Shown piece by piece: positions 1-6,826 of a stretch of 11,920 nt of DNA (position 1 is the stretch's first letter; every line of letters starts with the position of its first letter). The notes below the pieces were generated by a model that was given only the letters and a program-made list of their open reading frames with translations, ran no database searches and was not told the origin of the DNA. Source of the stretch: Candidatus Sumerlaeota bacterium (lineage in GTDB: Bacteria > CG03 > SLGR01); NCBI GenBank assembly GCA_007136585.1, contig SLGR01000012.1:1-11920 (forward strand). Direction: 5' to 3'. The position numbers and the translations under genes were made by a program.

Positions 1-129
1 GATCCTCCCCGCCTTGCCCGGGGGGCAAAATCAAGGCAGGAGGCCCTGGGCCATTACAGGCGCGTACGGGATGAGATAAGAGCCTTCGTGGAGGAGCTCC
101 CCGGGGCTCTTTTCGGGGAAAGGAAATAA
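1..129 (+). CDS. ArsC-like low-molecular-weight phosphatase/arsenate reductase, C-terminal end (partial)
   Basis: The gene is open from the window edge, with 42 codons before TAA at 127-129. The visible end begins DPPRLARGAKS and continues through YRRVRDEIRAFVEELP. This resembles the C-terminus of thioredoxin-coupled, low-molecular-weight-phosphatase-fold ArsC proteins, which have an Asp-Pro near the end and then a helix of the form 'f..vRdei...i..l'. Such enzymes reduce arsenate to arsenite in the cytoplasm. The catalytic Cys loop lies upstream of the window and cannot be checked. The arsenite permease begins 1 nt after the stop, which supports the call strongly. A generic protein-tyrosine phosphatase of the same fold remains possible. 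Confidence 0.75.
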   Translation, partial: DPPRLARGAKSRQEALGHYRRVRDEIRAFVEELPGALFGERK

Positions 130-130
130 T

Positions 131-1183
131 ATGAGCAGAGAAAAATATGATATAAGTTTTTTCGAGAGGTACCTGACTCTCTGGGTCATACTGGGTATAG
201 GCGCGGGGATTACCCTGGGAGGAGTTTTCTCCCGGGCTGCGGATTTCCTGAGTTCCATTTCTATTGAGGGGGTCAACCTCCCCATAGCCGTGCTCTTATT
301 CGGGATGATGTACCCGATAATGGTGCAGATTGATTTCAGGGAGGTCAGGAACGCTGTCAGGGCTCCCGGGCCGGTCCTGCTTACCCTGGTAATCAACTGG
401 GGTGTAAAACCTTTCAGTATGTTATTCTTTGCCTGGCTTTTTATGAGGGTCATATTCGCGGGTCTCCTTCCTTATGATGCGGCGGGTGAGTACCTGGCGG
501 GTATGATACTCCTGGGTATAGCCCCCTGCACGGCGATGGTTCTGGTCTGGAGCTACCTTGCAAAAGGGTTCATGGGACTTACCCTGGTTCTGGTCGCGAT
601 CAACTCCCTGACAATGCTGGTCCTGTACGCCCCTCTGGGAAACTTCCTGCTGGGTGTTGCGGATATGCCCATACCGTTTATGACAATATTCTTCAGCATT
701 ATGCTTTACGTGGGGGTTTCCCTGGTTGCCGGTTATATTTCCCGCACCGCGCTGATACGGAAAAAGGGGATAGAGTGGTATGAATCCGTATTTCTGAAGA
801 ATATGGGCAGTATTTCAAAGGTATCCCTTCTGGCTACGCTTGTCTACCTCTTTATGCTCCAGGGCGGGGTTATTCTCGCCGCGCCCTTCGTGGTTGTGCT
901 TATAGCCGTACCGCTTACCGTACAGACACTGGTCATATTCAGCCTGGGATACTGGGCTGCCCGTAGACTGGGGTTTCGCTACGAAGAGGCCGCTCCTTCG
1001 GCTATGATAGGCGCCTCCAATCACTTTGAGGTGGCTATAGCTACCGCTGTAACGGTATTCGGGCTGGGTTCCGGGGCCGCGCTGGCTACAGTAGTCGGGG
1101 TCCTAATAGAGGTCCCGGTGATGCTCCTTCTTGTGAGGATCTGCCTGAAGACAAAAGAAAGGTTTAAGCGGGAGTCAGTGTAA
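131..1183 (+). CDS. arsB: ACR3-family arsenite efflux permease
   Basis: This 350-residue integral membrane protein has about ten hydrophobic segments and extrudes arsenite (possibly antimonite) across the inner membrane. The N-terminus FFERYLTLWVILGIGAG matches the ACR3 opening. GIAPCTAMVLVW (about 129-140) carries the conserved TM4 cysteine, C133. GASNHFEVAIATA (about 294-306) carries the TM9 glutamate, E300. Both residues are essential in characterised ACR3 proteins. Length is normal for the family. The ATG lies 1 nt after the upstream arsC-like stop, and AGGAAA inside that gene's end serves as ribosome binding site, so the two are co-transcribed and probably translationally coupled. The 3' end overlaps the convergent TIM-barrel gene by 9 nt. 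The symbol follows common usage; 'acr3' is equally valid. Confidence 0.95.
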   Translation: MSREKYDISFFERYLTLWVILGIGAGITLGGVFSRAADFLSSISIEGVNLPIAVLLFGMMYPIMVQIDFREVRNAVRAPGPVLLTLVINWGVKPFSMLFFAWLFMRVIFAGLLPYDAAGEYLAGMILLGIAPCTAMVLVWSYLAKGFMGLTLVLVAINSLTMLVLYAPLGNFLLGVADMPIPFMTIFFSIMLYVGVSLVAGYISRTALIRKKGIEWYESVFLKNMGSISKVSLLATLVYLFMLQGGVILAAPFVVVLIAVPLTVQTLVIFSLGYWAARRLGFRYEEAAPSAMIGASNHFEVAIATAVTVFGLGSGAALATVVGVLIEVPVMLLLVRICLKTKERFKRESV

Positions 1184-2101
1184 GCCGGGGTCCCGGTTCA
1201 GTATACCCCTGGATTTAAGAAACGGTATGCTGGCGGCCATCCGTGCGAAGCTGTGCCATCTGCCTATCTCGCATACTTTTATGATCCCTTCAGGAAGGTT
1301 CCGTGAGATAAGTTCCCAGTCAAGATCACCTTCTCCTGGCGGGAAGTGGTCTTTTAGCTCTTTCATATCGTGGAGGTGAACCCCTGATAATCGGTCTCTG
1401 AACCGTTCAAACCATTCCAGGTGGGGGGTAAAACCCTCTCTTGCCCTGAACTCCGCGTGCCCCGTATCATGCCAGTACGAGACCCTTTCGGGCGGGAACT
1501 TTTCCAGGAGCCGGGACATCTCGTCCGGGTCTGGTATCTCGTGAAAATTGGCCCTTGTTTCCAGGGCGATACTAATATCCTTTTTTTCGGCATACTCCGT
1601 TATCCGGGAAAGTGAGTCTTCCGCAAAGCGGAAACACCTGGCGGCCTGCTCTTCTCTTGTTCTGATCAGCTCTTTCCTGAGCGCACCCTGCCGGGGCGCT
1701 TCCTTTAAACCTTCCAGGCAGCTGCGCCGCAGCTGCTTCTCCAAGTCCGTATCAATATCATAATCCCCGGCGTGGAGAACTACTGTTTTCGTGTTAAGGG
1801 AAGCGGCGGTCTCAATTGTTTCCAGCACCCCGCGCACGGCTTCCTTCCTTTCCTGCCGGTCTTCGGAGCTCAGGGAGAGTTCGGAAAGCCGCCCCCCTCC
1901 GGAAAGAAAAGGGTTGGGTATGGGGGCATGAAGAGTTGAGATCTTAAACCCGCCGGATTCGAGAAGCTCATCAAGGAGTTCCCCGGTGAGAAGGTTGTTG
2001 AGGTCTATATGGGTGAACCCGGCAGCAGAGGCGGCTTCAAGAAAACCCCTCATACTATCGTAGGCCGGGCTGTACATTGTTGATAGGGCGATATCCGTCA
2101 T
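1175..2101 (-). CDS. Xylose isomerase-like TIM-barrel protein (sugar phosphate isomerase/epimerase, AP endonuclease 2 family)
   Basis: The 308-residue soluble protein belongs to the metal-dependent TIM-barrel superfamily of AP endonuclease IV and xylose isomerase. Likely metal-site motifs appear in the expected order: VLHAG (H110), ALETR (E181), YWHDTGH (D212, H215), GVHLHD (H242, H244), GEGDLDW (257-262) and KVCEIG (E278). Family members isomerise or epimerise sugars or act on related small molecules; the substrate here cannot be read from the sequence. An insertion at about 114-155 is charged and helix-rich. It is the last gene of the minus-strand transporter operon, 67 nt after the T-component/NTPase fusion, with AAGGTT just before the ATG and GGGAGGGAG further upstream. 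It may process an imported ligand or be a bystander. Its end overlaps the arsenite permease convergently. Confidence 0.8.
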   Translation of the reverse strand: MTDIALSTMYSPAYDSMRGFLEAASAAGFTHIDLNNLLTGELLDELLESGGFKISTLHAPIPNPFLSGGGRLSELSLSSEDRQERKEAVRGVLETIETAASLNTKTVVLHAGDYDIDTDLEKQLRRSCLEGLKEAPRQGALRKELIRTREEQAARCFRFAEDSLSRITEYAEKKDISIALETRANFHEIPDPDEMSRLLEKFPPERVSYWHDTGHAEFRAREGFTPHLEWFERFRDRLSGVHLHDMKELKDHFPPGEGDLDWELISRNLPEGIIKVCEIGRWHSFARMAASIPFLKSRGILNRDPGLH

Positions 2102-2168
2102 AACCTTATGGTAACAGTTATGCTCCCTCCCTGCCAGAGTCCGGCGGGGCCGGGTTAAAGGGCGTCTC

Positions 2169-3164
2169 TCAGGCCTTTACCCTGCGGACCCTGTGATTCG
2201 GGAAGAACTTGGCGGCTGTCTTCCTGGCGCAGCTCCTCCTTGATGTTATGTATATTATGGCCGCTTTGGATCGCGCAGCTTTCTCAATAAGCGGGGCGAA
2301 CCCGCCCCCGGAGAGCTCAAGGGGCCCGGATTCATCTATAAAGAGGGCCGATCCTTCCGGGATATCTTCAAAGAGGGAGCTGACCCAGTCGGCGGTTTCA
2401 CTGCTTAACCTGAACCGTCCGGCCCTCTCCCCTTTTCCGGGGGGCCACCCCGCGCGGGATAGGGGCCTGGTCTCACCGGAGGAAAGGTCCCTTGCGTCAA
2501 ACCCTGTCTTAATGGAGTTCTCATATACCCCTTCGGCGGCAAAACCCATAACCCTCCTTTTCTTTTTCTCCTCCCGCGCGTATCTCAGGAGGCGCCGGGT
2601 TTTTCCGCTGTCGGTCTCCCCCGTTATGAGAACCGTCTCCGGAAGGCTCATCTCCCGTACCTTGAGCCTCAGGCACATTTCCGAGGCGTTCCTCAGCGCG
2701 CACCTTACGGCTGTGGCCGGAAGGGCGGTAAGCGGTACCCTGCGGCGGGAGTTAAGGCTCAGTACCGCCCATCCCGAGGCAAGGTCGTTCCTCATAGAGG
2801 GGAAAAGGTTCATTGAGAGGGAAAGGGATCGGGAGATATCCCTGCCCAGAACGGGAAGGAGAAGATGGTTCAGTCGGGTAAAGTTCAGGTTGGATACGAT
2901 GGAGAGGAACCCGCCGTAAACCGCGATCACCCTCAGGAGTATGCTTAGGGCCATTGATATCCCTTCCCTTCCCGGAAGAATAAGCCCGGGGAGGGCGGCG
3001 AAAAGGATTATGATAAGGTAGAACCCGGCCTTTCGGAGCTCTGCGAACTCCCGGTAGGAAAGGAGGAGCCCTCCGGCCGCGGCGGCAGGAAGAAAATAGA
3101 TGCTCCCTGAGAACGAGGCGGCGATACAGAGAGCCCCGGCATATACACGGGCCTTACCGCTCAT
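2169..3164 (-). CDS. ECF transporter T-component-like membrane domain fused to a THEP1/DUF2478-like NTPase
   Basis: The 331-residue protein has two parts. Residues 1-175 hold about three hydrophobic segments (about 5-35, 47-63, 68-92), then a charged helical stretch with NSRRR (138-142) and LRLKVREM (165-172). This recalls the cytoplasmic coupling helices of EcfT/CbiQ proteins, though the domain is shorter than usual. Residues 176-331 form a P-loop NTPase: Walker A GETDSGKT (182-189), Walker B-like ALFIDESGPLEL (273-284), plus MGFAAEGVYE and TGFDARDL, which resemble the 'Gf.t.E....GF.i.dl' pattern of THEP1-type nucleoside triphosphatases. The ATG overlaps the S-component gene end by 11 nt and has a GGAGG ribosome site. 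The domain assignments come from motifs; the T-domain call relies partly on context. The NTPase may regulate transport or act on the ligand. Confidence 0.7.
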   Translation of the reverse strand: MSGKARVYAGALCIAASFSGSIYFLPAAAAGGLLLSYREFAELRKAGFYLIIILFAALPGLILPGREGISMALSILLRVIAVYGGFLSIVSNLNFTRLNHLLLPVLGRDISRSLSLSMNLFPSMRNDLASGWAVLSLNSRRRVPLTALPATAVRCALRNASEMCLRLKVREMSLPETVLITGETDSGKTRRLLRYAREEKKKRRVMGFAAEGVYENSIKTGFDARDLSSGETRPLSRAGWPPGKGERAGRFRLSSETADWVSSLFEDIPEGSALFIDESGPLELSGGGFAPLIEKAARSKAAIIYITSRRSCARKTAAKFFPNHRVRRVKA

Positions 3165-3693
3165 CCCGGAACCTCCAGGCCGCCAGACCCGCGAGGGCCC
3201 CTATGACCATATGAACCGCGCCGATAACGAGTACAGCCGCAAGGAGAGACCCTTCCAGCCCCGCCCTGCGGATAAACTCAAGGTAATCCCCTCCCAGGAG
3301 AACACCGGTCGCAACCGCCCGCGAGAAGGGGGGCCAGAGCATCGCCAGGGCCCCGGCCAGCATATACCCCGCCGGTTTCCTTCCGCCTGCGAAGATGCCT
3401 GTCTCCGCCAGGAAGGCCTCGGCCATTATGGATATATATATATTCGGCTTCGGAACCATACCCAGGGAAATAAATTTCACCGATGCGCATACAACCCCCA
3501 TTCCCAGGAGGGAACCCCTTGCCTTTCCCGGGATGTACTTGAGCCCGACAAGTATTATCCATACGCCTGCGGCTGCCAGGATACTCCCGGACATTGGAAT
3601 ATGGAGCAGGTGAAGCCAGGTTCCTATGAAGAGTTCGCTGAACCCCCAGAGCATCCCGAAGGCGGCTGTATACGCTATCTTCTTATGCGACAA
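3154..3693 (-). CDS. Small membrane protein, probable ECF transporter substrate-binding S component
   Basis: The 179-residue protein is highly hydrophobic, with about five to six membrane segments (about 7-30, 36-56, 60-80, 85-103, 109-131, 148-172). Size and topology fit an ECF S component, which binds substrate in the inner membrane and docks on the shared T subunit. I cannot match it to a named vitamin or metal family; WGFSELFIGTWLHLLHIP and WPPFSRAV are the most distinctive stretches. A TTG start at 3693-3691 is chosen because the reading frame then overlaps the ATPase gene by 11 nt and GGGGTG lies just upstream; no ATG near the N-terminus does better. It sits between the ATPase and T-component genes, which is the main evidence for the role. 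The substrate is unknown. Confidence 0.65.
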   Translation of the reverse strand: MSHKKIAYTAAFGMLWGFSELFIGTWLHLLHIPMSGSILAAAGVWIILVGLKYIPGKARGSLLGMGVVCASVKFISLGMVPKPNIYISIMAEAFLAETGIFAGGRKPAGYMLAGALAMLWPPFSRAVATGVLLGGDYLEFIRRAGLEGSLLAAVLVIGAVHMVIGALAGLAAWRFRDER

Positions 3694-4864
3694 GGTTCAC
3701 CCCGCAGGTTGCCAGTCTCTCAAGTATCCTTCTGTCGTGGGAGGAGATGAATACTATCCCTCCCCCGGAGCATTTCTCCCTTACCCCCTCAAAGAGTATC
3801 TCCATACTTGCGGCGTCAAGTCCGTAGGTGGGTTCATCCAGAACCATAACCGGGGCGGAGAAAGCCCCTGCTATGGCCAGGCGCTGTTTCTCTCCCGCCG
3901 AGAGGGTCTCTACCGGGCGGTCCATTCCGCCGGATAGGCCGAACCGGGTCAGAATATCCTCCGGTATCCCCCAGGCCCCGGCCTGTTCCCCCGCTGTGCG
4001 CGCCAGGAAAAACCTTCCCGGCTCCTGGGGGACATAGGATACTATCCCCCTGCGTTTCCTGATACCCCTCAACGGTCTCCCCATCCAGGAGCATTTTATA
4101 TCCGCTGCCGATGAGACCCCCGCAATAGAGGCGAGCAGGCTGGTCTTTCCGCTCCCGTTATCCCCGCTTACCCCGACGCAGGATCCGCCCGGAAGGCTCA
4201 ACTCCAGGTCGCCCCTCACCTCCAGGAGCCCGGTCCCTTCAGGTTCCGGCCTGCAGTAATCCGGAATCCTCTCAAGGTACCCGGCAGCTTCCTCCCGTGA
4301 CACCTCCGAGGGGGGGTCCCGGTCAAAGGAGAGGAACCTGTCGGCCGTATCCAGGAACTCGGGGGTATGGTCTATGATAAGTGCTGTTTTTCCGGTTTTT
4401 TTTAGAAGGGAGTCAAGGGCGCTGCGGTTCTCCTTGGAGAGGCAGACCCCGGGTTCGTCCAGGAGAAGTATATCTTTGGAGAAGGCCCCGGCCAGGGCGG
4501 TTATTGTTTTTTCCCCGTGGGAAAGTTCCGTACATCTTCTTTCGTATAGATCTCCGGCCCCGAGCATCTGAAGCTCCTTCATTCCCGCCTCTTCCTTTAC
4601 CCAGTTTCCCATTAGGTCCCAGGTGGGGTTCTGAGAGACCCACCCCGGCCTGGAGGATAGGAAGAGCTCTACCGAGCTCTCCCAGCCCTCGTCTTCGCAG
4701 GCGAGTCCCAGGAGCATCCTGAAGAATGAGCTCTTCCCGCTTCCCGAAGGGCCGGTAATCAGGAGAACCCCGCCTTCTTCAAGGGTGAGGTCCAGGGATT
4801 TGAATATGGAATTTCCCTTTACCGAGAGTCCCCCCCTGCGGAGCTTAAGAGCGGTCTTCTTCAT
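3683..4864 (-). CDS. Double-domain ECF-type ABC transporter ATPase
   Basis: The 393-residue cytoplasmic protein has two fused nucleotide-binding domains that power an ABC/ECF importer. NBD1 has Walker A GPSGSGKS (38-45), Q-loop Q78, signature LSHGE (114-118), Walker B ILLLDEP (132-138) and switch H166. NBD2 has Walker A GDNGSGKT (234-241), Q-loop Q280, signature LSAGE (321-325), Walker B VMVLDEP (339-345) and switch H376. All key residues are present, so both sites look active. The Walker B glutamate is followed by PG in NBD1 and PT in NBD2. The fused arrangement is typical of ECF systems whose two ATPases are encoded by one gene. It starts 11 nt after the receptor stop, with AAAGG directly against the ATG (poor spacing), so translation may depend on coupling to the receptor gene. 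Confidence 0.9.
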   Translation of the reverse strand: MKKTALKLRRGGLSVKGNSIFKSLDLTLEEGGVLLITGPSGSGKSSFFRMLLGLACEDEGWESSVELFLSSRPGWVSQNPTWDLMGNWVKEEAGMKELQMLGAGDLYERRCTELSHGEKTITALAGAFSKDILLLDEPGVCLSKENRSALDSLLKKTGKTALIIDHTPEFLDTADRFLSFDRDPPSEVSREEAAGYLERIPDYCRPEPEGTGLLEVRGDLELSLPGGSCVGVSGDNGSGKTSLLASIAGVSSAADIKCSWMGRPLRGIRKRRGIVSYVPQEPGRFFLARTAGEQAGAWGIPEDILTRFGLSGGMDRPVETLSAGEKQRLAIAGAFSAPVMVLDEPTYGLDAASMEILFEGVREKCSGGGIVFISSHDRRILERLATCGVNLVA

Positions 4865-4875
4865 CCTTTGCGTAT

Positions 4876-6684
4876 TCAGAACTCAGCCCGGGCCCCTACC
4901 GATACCCTGCGCCCCGGCATAGGTTCGCGGAAGTAGAGGGTGTAACTTTTATCGGTGATATTCTCAACCGACGCGTAAACTGAGGCGGCGGGTGTGACCC
5001 GGAGAGTGTAATCAGCCCCCAGGAGTATAAGGTCTTCCATACCTCCCTGCCGTCCGTCAAAGATGTATCTTCCGAACCTTCCGGTTGAGGCTGCCGAGAA
5101 GCGGTGCCTTCCCCCGGAGATGCTCAGGGAGGCTCTCAGGGTATGCCTTGTGGTATGGAAGGTGAGGTCTCCCGGGTCAAGGTAGGTATACCCCAGGAAG
5201 AGTTTAAGCGGACCGGAAATGAGGAGTTCCCCGGAGAACTCAACCCCCCGGTAGCGGGCCTCGGAATCAATATTCATCAGGGCTCTTCGGACCGGATTTC
5301 CTTCGTATGTAAAGGGAGTTTCGGGCTCCCGGGATACGATCATATCCTTCACCCTCGCGGTGAAAACATTTACAGAGGCCTCAACCCTCGGGTTTTCATA
5401 GGAGATACCCGCCTCAAGGTTTTCGGATCTCTCCGGTTTCAGATCCGGATCCCCGAAGAGGCGCAGGTTCCTTGAGAACCTCTCGGCAACTGTAGGGTAC
5501 CTGAACCCTGATCCGTACCCTGCCGAGAGTAAGACCCCTTTAAGGATCCTCCGGCGGAGAGTTATATGGGGGGTGAAGATGCCGTCAAAATCCTCCGTTT
5601 TCCTGTACCTGAGCCCTGCCGAGATATCCCAGTCTTCCAGGGGGAGGTGCCCCTGGATATAGGGAGAGTACCCGGATCGTGTTTCAGTGAGATCTCCCGA
5701 GAACTCTTCCCGCGAGAGTTCCGCCCCTGCGAAGAGGCGCCCGCCTCCTTCTCCTGTAATGTTCCACTCCGCTATTCCGCCCAGGGTGGCGGCATCTTCC
5801 TTCTCAAGGATGGAAGAGCTCTCCCTTTCGGTGTTGCAGTATGCTCTCAGCGATAGGCTGCTCCTGCGGTAATCCCTCCTCCATCCTGCTCTGAAGAGCC
5901 CCAGGAGATGCTCCCGTCCGGTCTCCTTCTCCAGGAACTCTCCCGTTCCGGGGCTGTAAAGGGGGATATCCCGTTCCGAGTAGAACCCCCGCGCCGTAAA
6001 TGAGAAGAGGTTTCTTTCGGCCAAAATCTCTGAGGATGCGGAAAGGTTTACCATAGTAGCGGGGTTGTTCTCGTGCCCCCGGGTATCATAGTATGATGAG
6101 GCAAAGCTGTACCCGGTATTGCCGCTTCTGCGGGAGAGGGATGCCGAAACCCTTCTGCTTCCGAAGCTCCCGCTCATAAGGTCGATCCTGGTTTCCTCCA
6201 GGTGCCCTGTGTCGGATATGACGTTTACGGCCCCCGCCAGGGAACCGGCCCCGAAAAGCGCGGATGCGGGGCCGCGGTAGATATCAATACGTTTTATGGT
6301 ATCGGGGTCAAGGCTTTCAAGAAGGAACCCCCTTCTCATCGTTGCGGCGGGAGCCCCGTCCAGGTAGAGGGCGACCTTGTTATTTGTCTGCCCCCCGGAG
6401 ATGCCTCTTACTGAGAGTCCCGAGATCCCCCCGGGGCCGGCGTAATGCACCTGCATCCCCAGTTTTTTATCCATAATGCTTCCGAGCTGGGGCATACCCG
6501 GGTGTACAAGTTCCCGGCGGGTGAGGGTTTCAACGGAAACCCCGGCACCGGCGGAGAGACGGGGGAACCTCTCTCCCCTTACCTCCACCACTCCCAGGTG
6601 GCCCAGTTCTGAAGAGTCGCCCCGAACCGGAGCGGCAAGAGAGACCGCGGATCCCAGGAGGATAATTTTAATAATGTGTTTCAT
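4876..6684 (-). CDS. TonB-dependent outer-membrane receptor (BtuB/CirA-like)
   Basis: The 602-residue protein has a signal peptide (about 1-22, MKHIIKIILLGSAVSLAAP), a likely TonB box LGVVEVRGE (30-38), a plug domain (about 45-157) with LSVRGISGG, VALYLDGAP, IDIYRGPASALFGAGS and GAVNVIS, then a beta-barrel rich in alternating aromatic strands. It ends in Phe, as outer-membrane barrels do. It would import a large or scarce ligand across the outer membrane using TonB energy. It is slightly short for the family (BtuB is about 600), which suggests compact extracellular loops. It heads the ECF-type operon, so outer- and inner-membrane steps are co-expressed. Upstream are a TTGACA -35 and a perfect inverted repeat ending 1 nt before the ATG. 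There is no Shine-Dalgarno and no riboswitch. A cobamide ligand is the family's usual alternative. Confidence 0.92.
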   Translation of the reverse strand: MKHIIKIILLGSAVSLAAPVRGDSSELGHLGVVEVRGERFPRLSAGAGVSVETLTRRELVHPGMPQLGSIMDKKLGMQVHYAGPGGISGLSVRGISGGQTNNKVALYLDGAPAATMRRGFLLESLDPDTIKRIDIYRGPASALFGAGSLAGAVNVISDTGHLEETRIDLMSGSFGSRRVSASLSRRSGNTGYSFASSYYDTRGHENNPATMVNLSASSEILAERNLFSFTARGFYSERDIPLYSPGTGEFLEKETGREHLLGLFRAGWRRDYRRSSLSLRAYCNTERESSSILEKEDAATLGGIAEWNITGEGGGRLFAGAELSREEFSGDLTETRSGYSPYIQGHLPLEDWDISAGLRYRKTEDFDGIFTPHITLRRRILKGVLLSAGYGSGFRYPTVAERFSRNLRLFGDPDLKPERSENLEAGISYENPRVEASVNVFTARVKDMIVSREPETPFTYEGNPVRRALMNIDSEARYRGVEFSGELLISGPLKLFLGYTYLDPGDLTFHTTRHTLRASLSISGGRHRFSAASTGRFGRYIFDGRQGGMEDLILLGADYTLRVTPAASVYASVENITDKSYTLYFREPMPGRRVSVGARAEF

Positions 6685-6720
6685 GGCGTTATACTTAGTA
6701 AAATATAACGCTTATGTCAA
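6685..6720 (-). promoter_or_regulatory. Promoter of the TonB-ECF operon, apparently leaderless
   Basis: On the minus strand TTGACA (6720-6715) is a perfect -35. A 17-nt spacer then leads to a weak -10, TAAGTA (6697-6692), and 7 nt later the receptor ATG starts at 6684. Transcription would therefore begin at or next to the A of the start codon. An in-frame TAA two codons into the promoter rules out an upstream start. No purine-rich ribosome site is present. Confidence 0.6.
6686..6711 (-). promoter_or_regulatory. Perfect inverted repeat resembling a ModE operator
   Basis: GCGTTATA (6686-6693) and TATAACGC (6704-6711) are exact reverse complements separated by 10 bp. Expressed as half-sites this is CGTTAT-N12-ATAACG. 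From memory, that is the half-site and spacing of the Escherichia coli modA operator bound by ModE-molybdate. The repeat covers the -10 region and reaches 1 nt from the receptor start codon, so a bound protein would block transcription. ModE assignment is inference; another dimeric regulator could use the site. Confidence 0.6.
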
Positions 6721-6826
6721 TCAGATCTTTCCCTTGAACTCTTTAAACCACGGGTTAATTTTGGTAGTATTTGCGTGGCGGCAGTAATTTGCCGGGAGGT
6801 CGGATTCAGAATAAGAGGTAAGATAT
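6721..6826 (+). promoter_or_regulatory. Divergent intergenic region; weak candidate promoter and two leader hairpins of the nitroreductase gene
   Basis: On the plus strand TGGTAGTAT (6762-6770) is a possible extended -10 (TGn plus TAGTAT), with a poor -35 TTTAAA at 6742-6747. Two adjacent inverted repeats follow each other: CCACG (6748-6752) with CGTGG (6774-6778), and CGGCA (6779-6783) with TGCCG (6790-6794). AAGAGG (6813-6818) is the ribosome site for the ATG at 6827. The function of the repeats is unknown and the promoter call is weak. Confidence 0.3.

Noticed and set aside
2140-2160. CCGGC-GGG-GCCGG hairpin in the gap before the TIM-barrel gene as a terminator
   Set aside because: The stem is short and no T-run follows on the transcribed strand, so it would not separate the gene from the operon convincingly.
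2209-2919. Plus-strand open frame of 236 codons opposite the T-component/NTPase gene
   Set aside because: It is antisense to a gene with clear Walker motifs and operon overlaps. Its translation is Arg/Ser/Pro-rich with no recognisable domain.
3430-3443. AT dinucleotide run (gatatatatata) as a repeat element
   Set aside because: It is short and lies inside the S-component gene, where it encodes an Ile/Tyr membrane segment in frame.
3100-3750. Plus-strand open frame of 216 codons opposite the S-component and ATPase genes
   Set aside because: It spans parts of three genes on the other strand, shows no family motifs and has low-complexity charged composition typical of a shadow frame.
6685-6826. 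Cobalamin riboswitch expected before a BtuB-like receptor
   Set aside because: No B12-box-like sequence is visible, and the promoter lies directly against the start codon, leaving no leader RNA.
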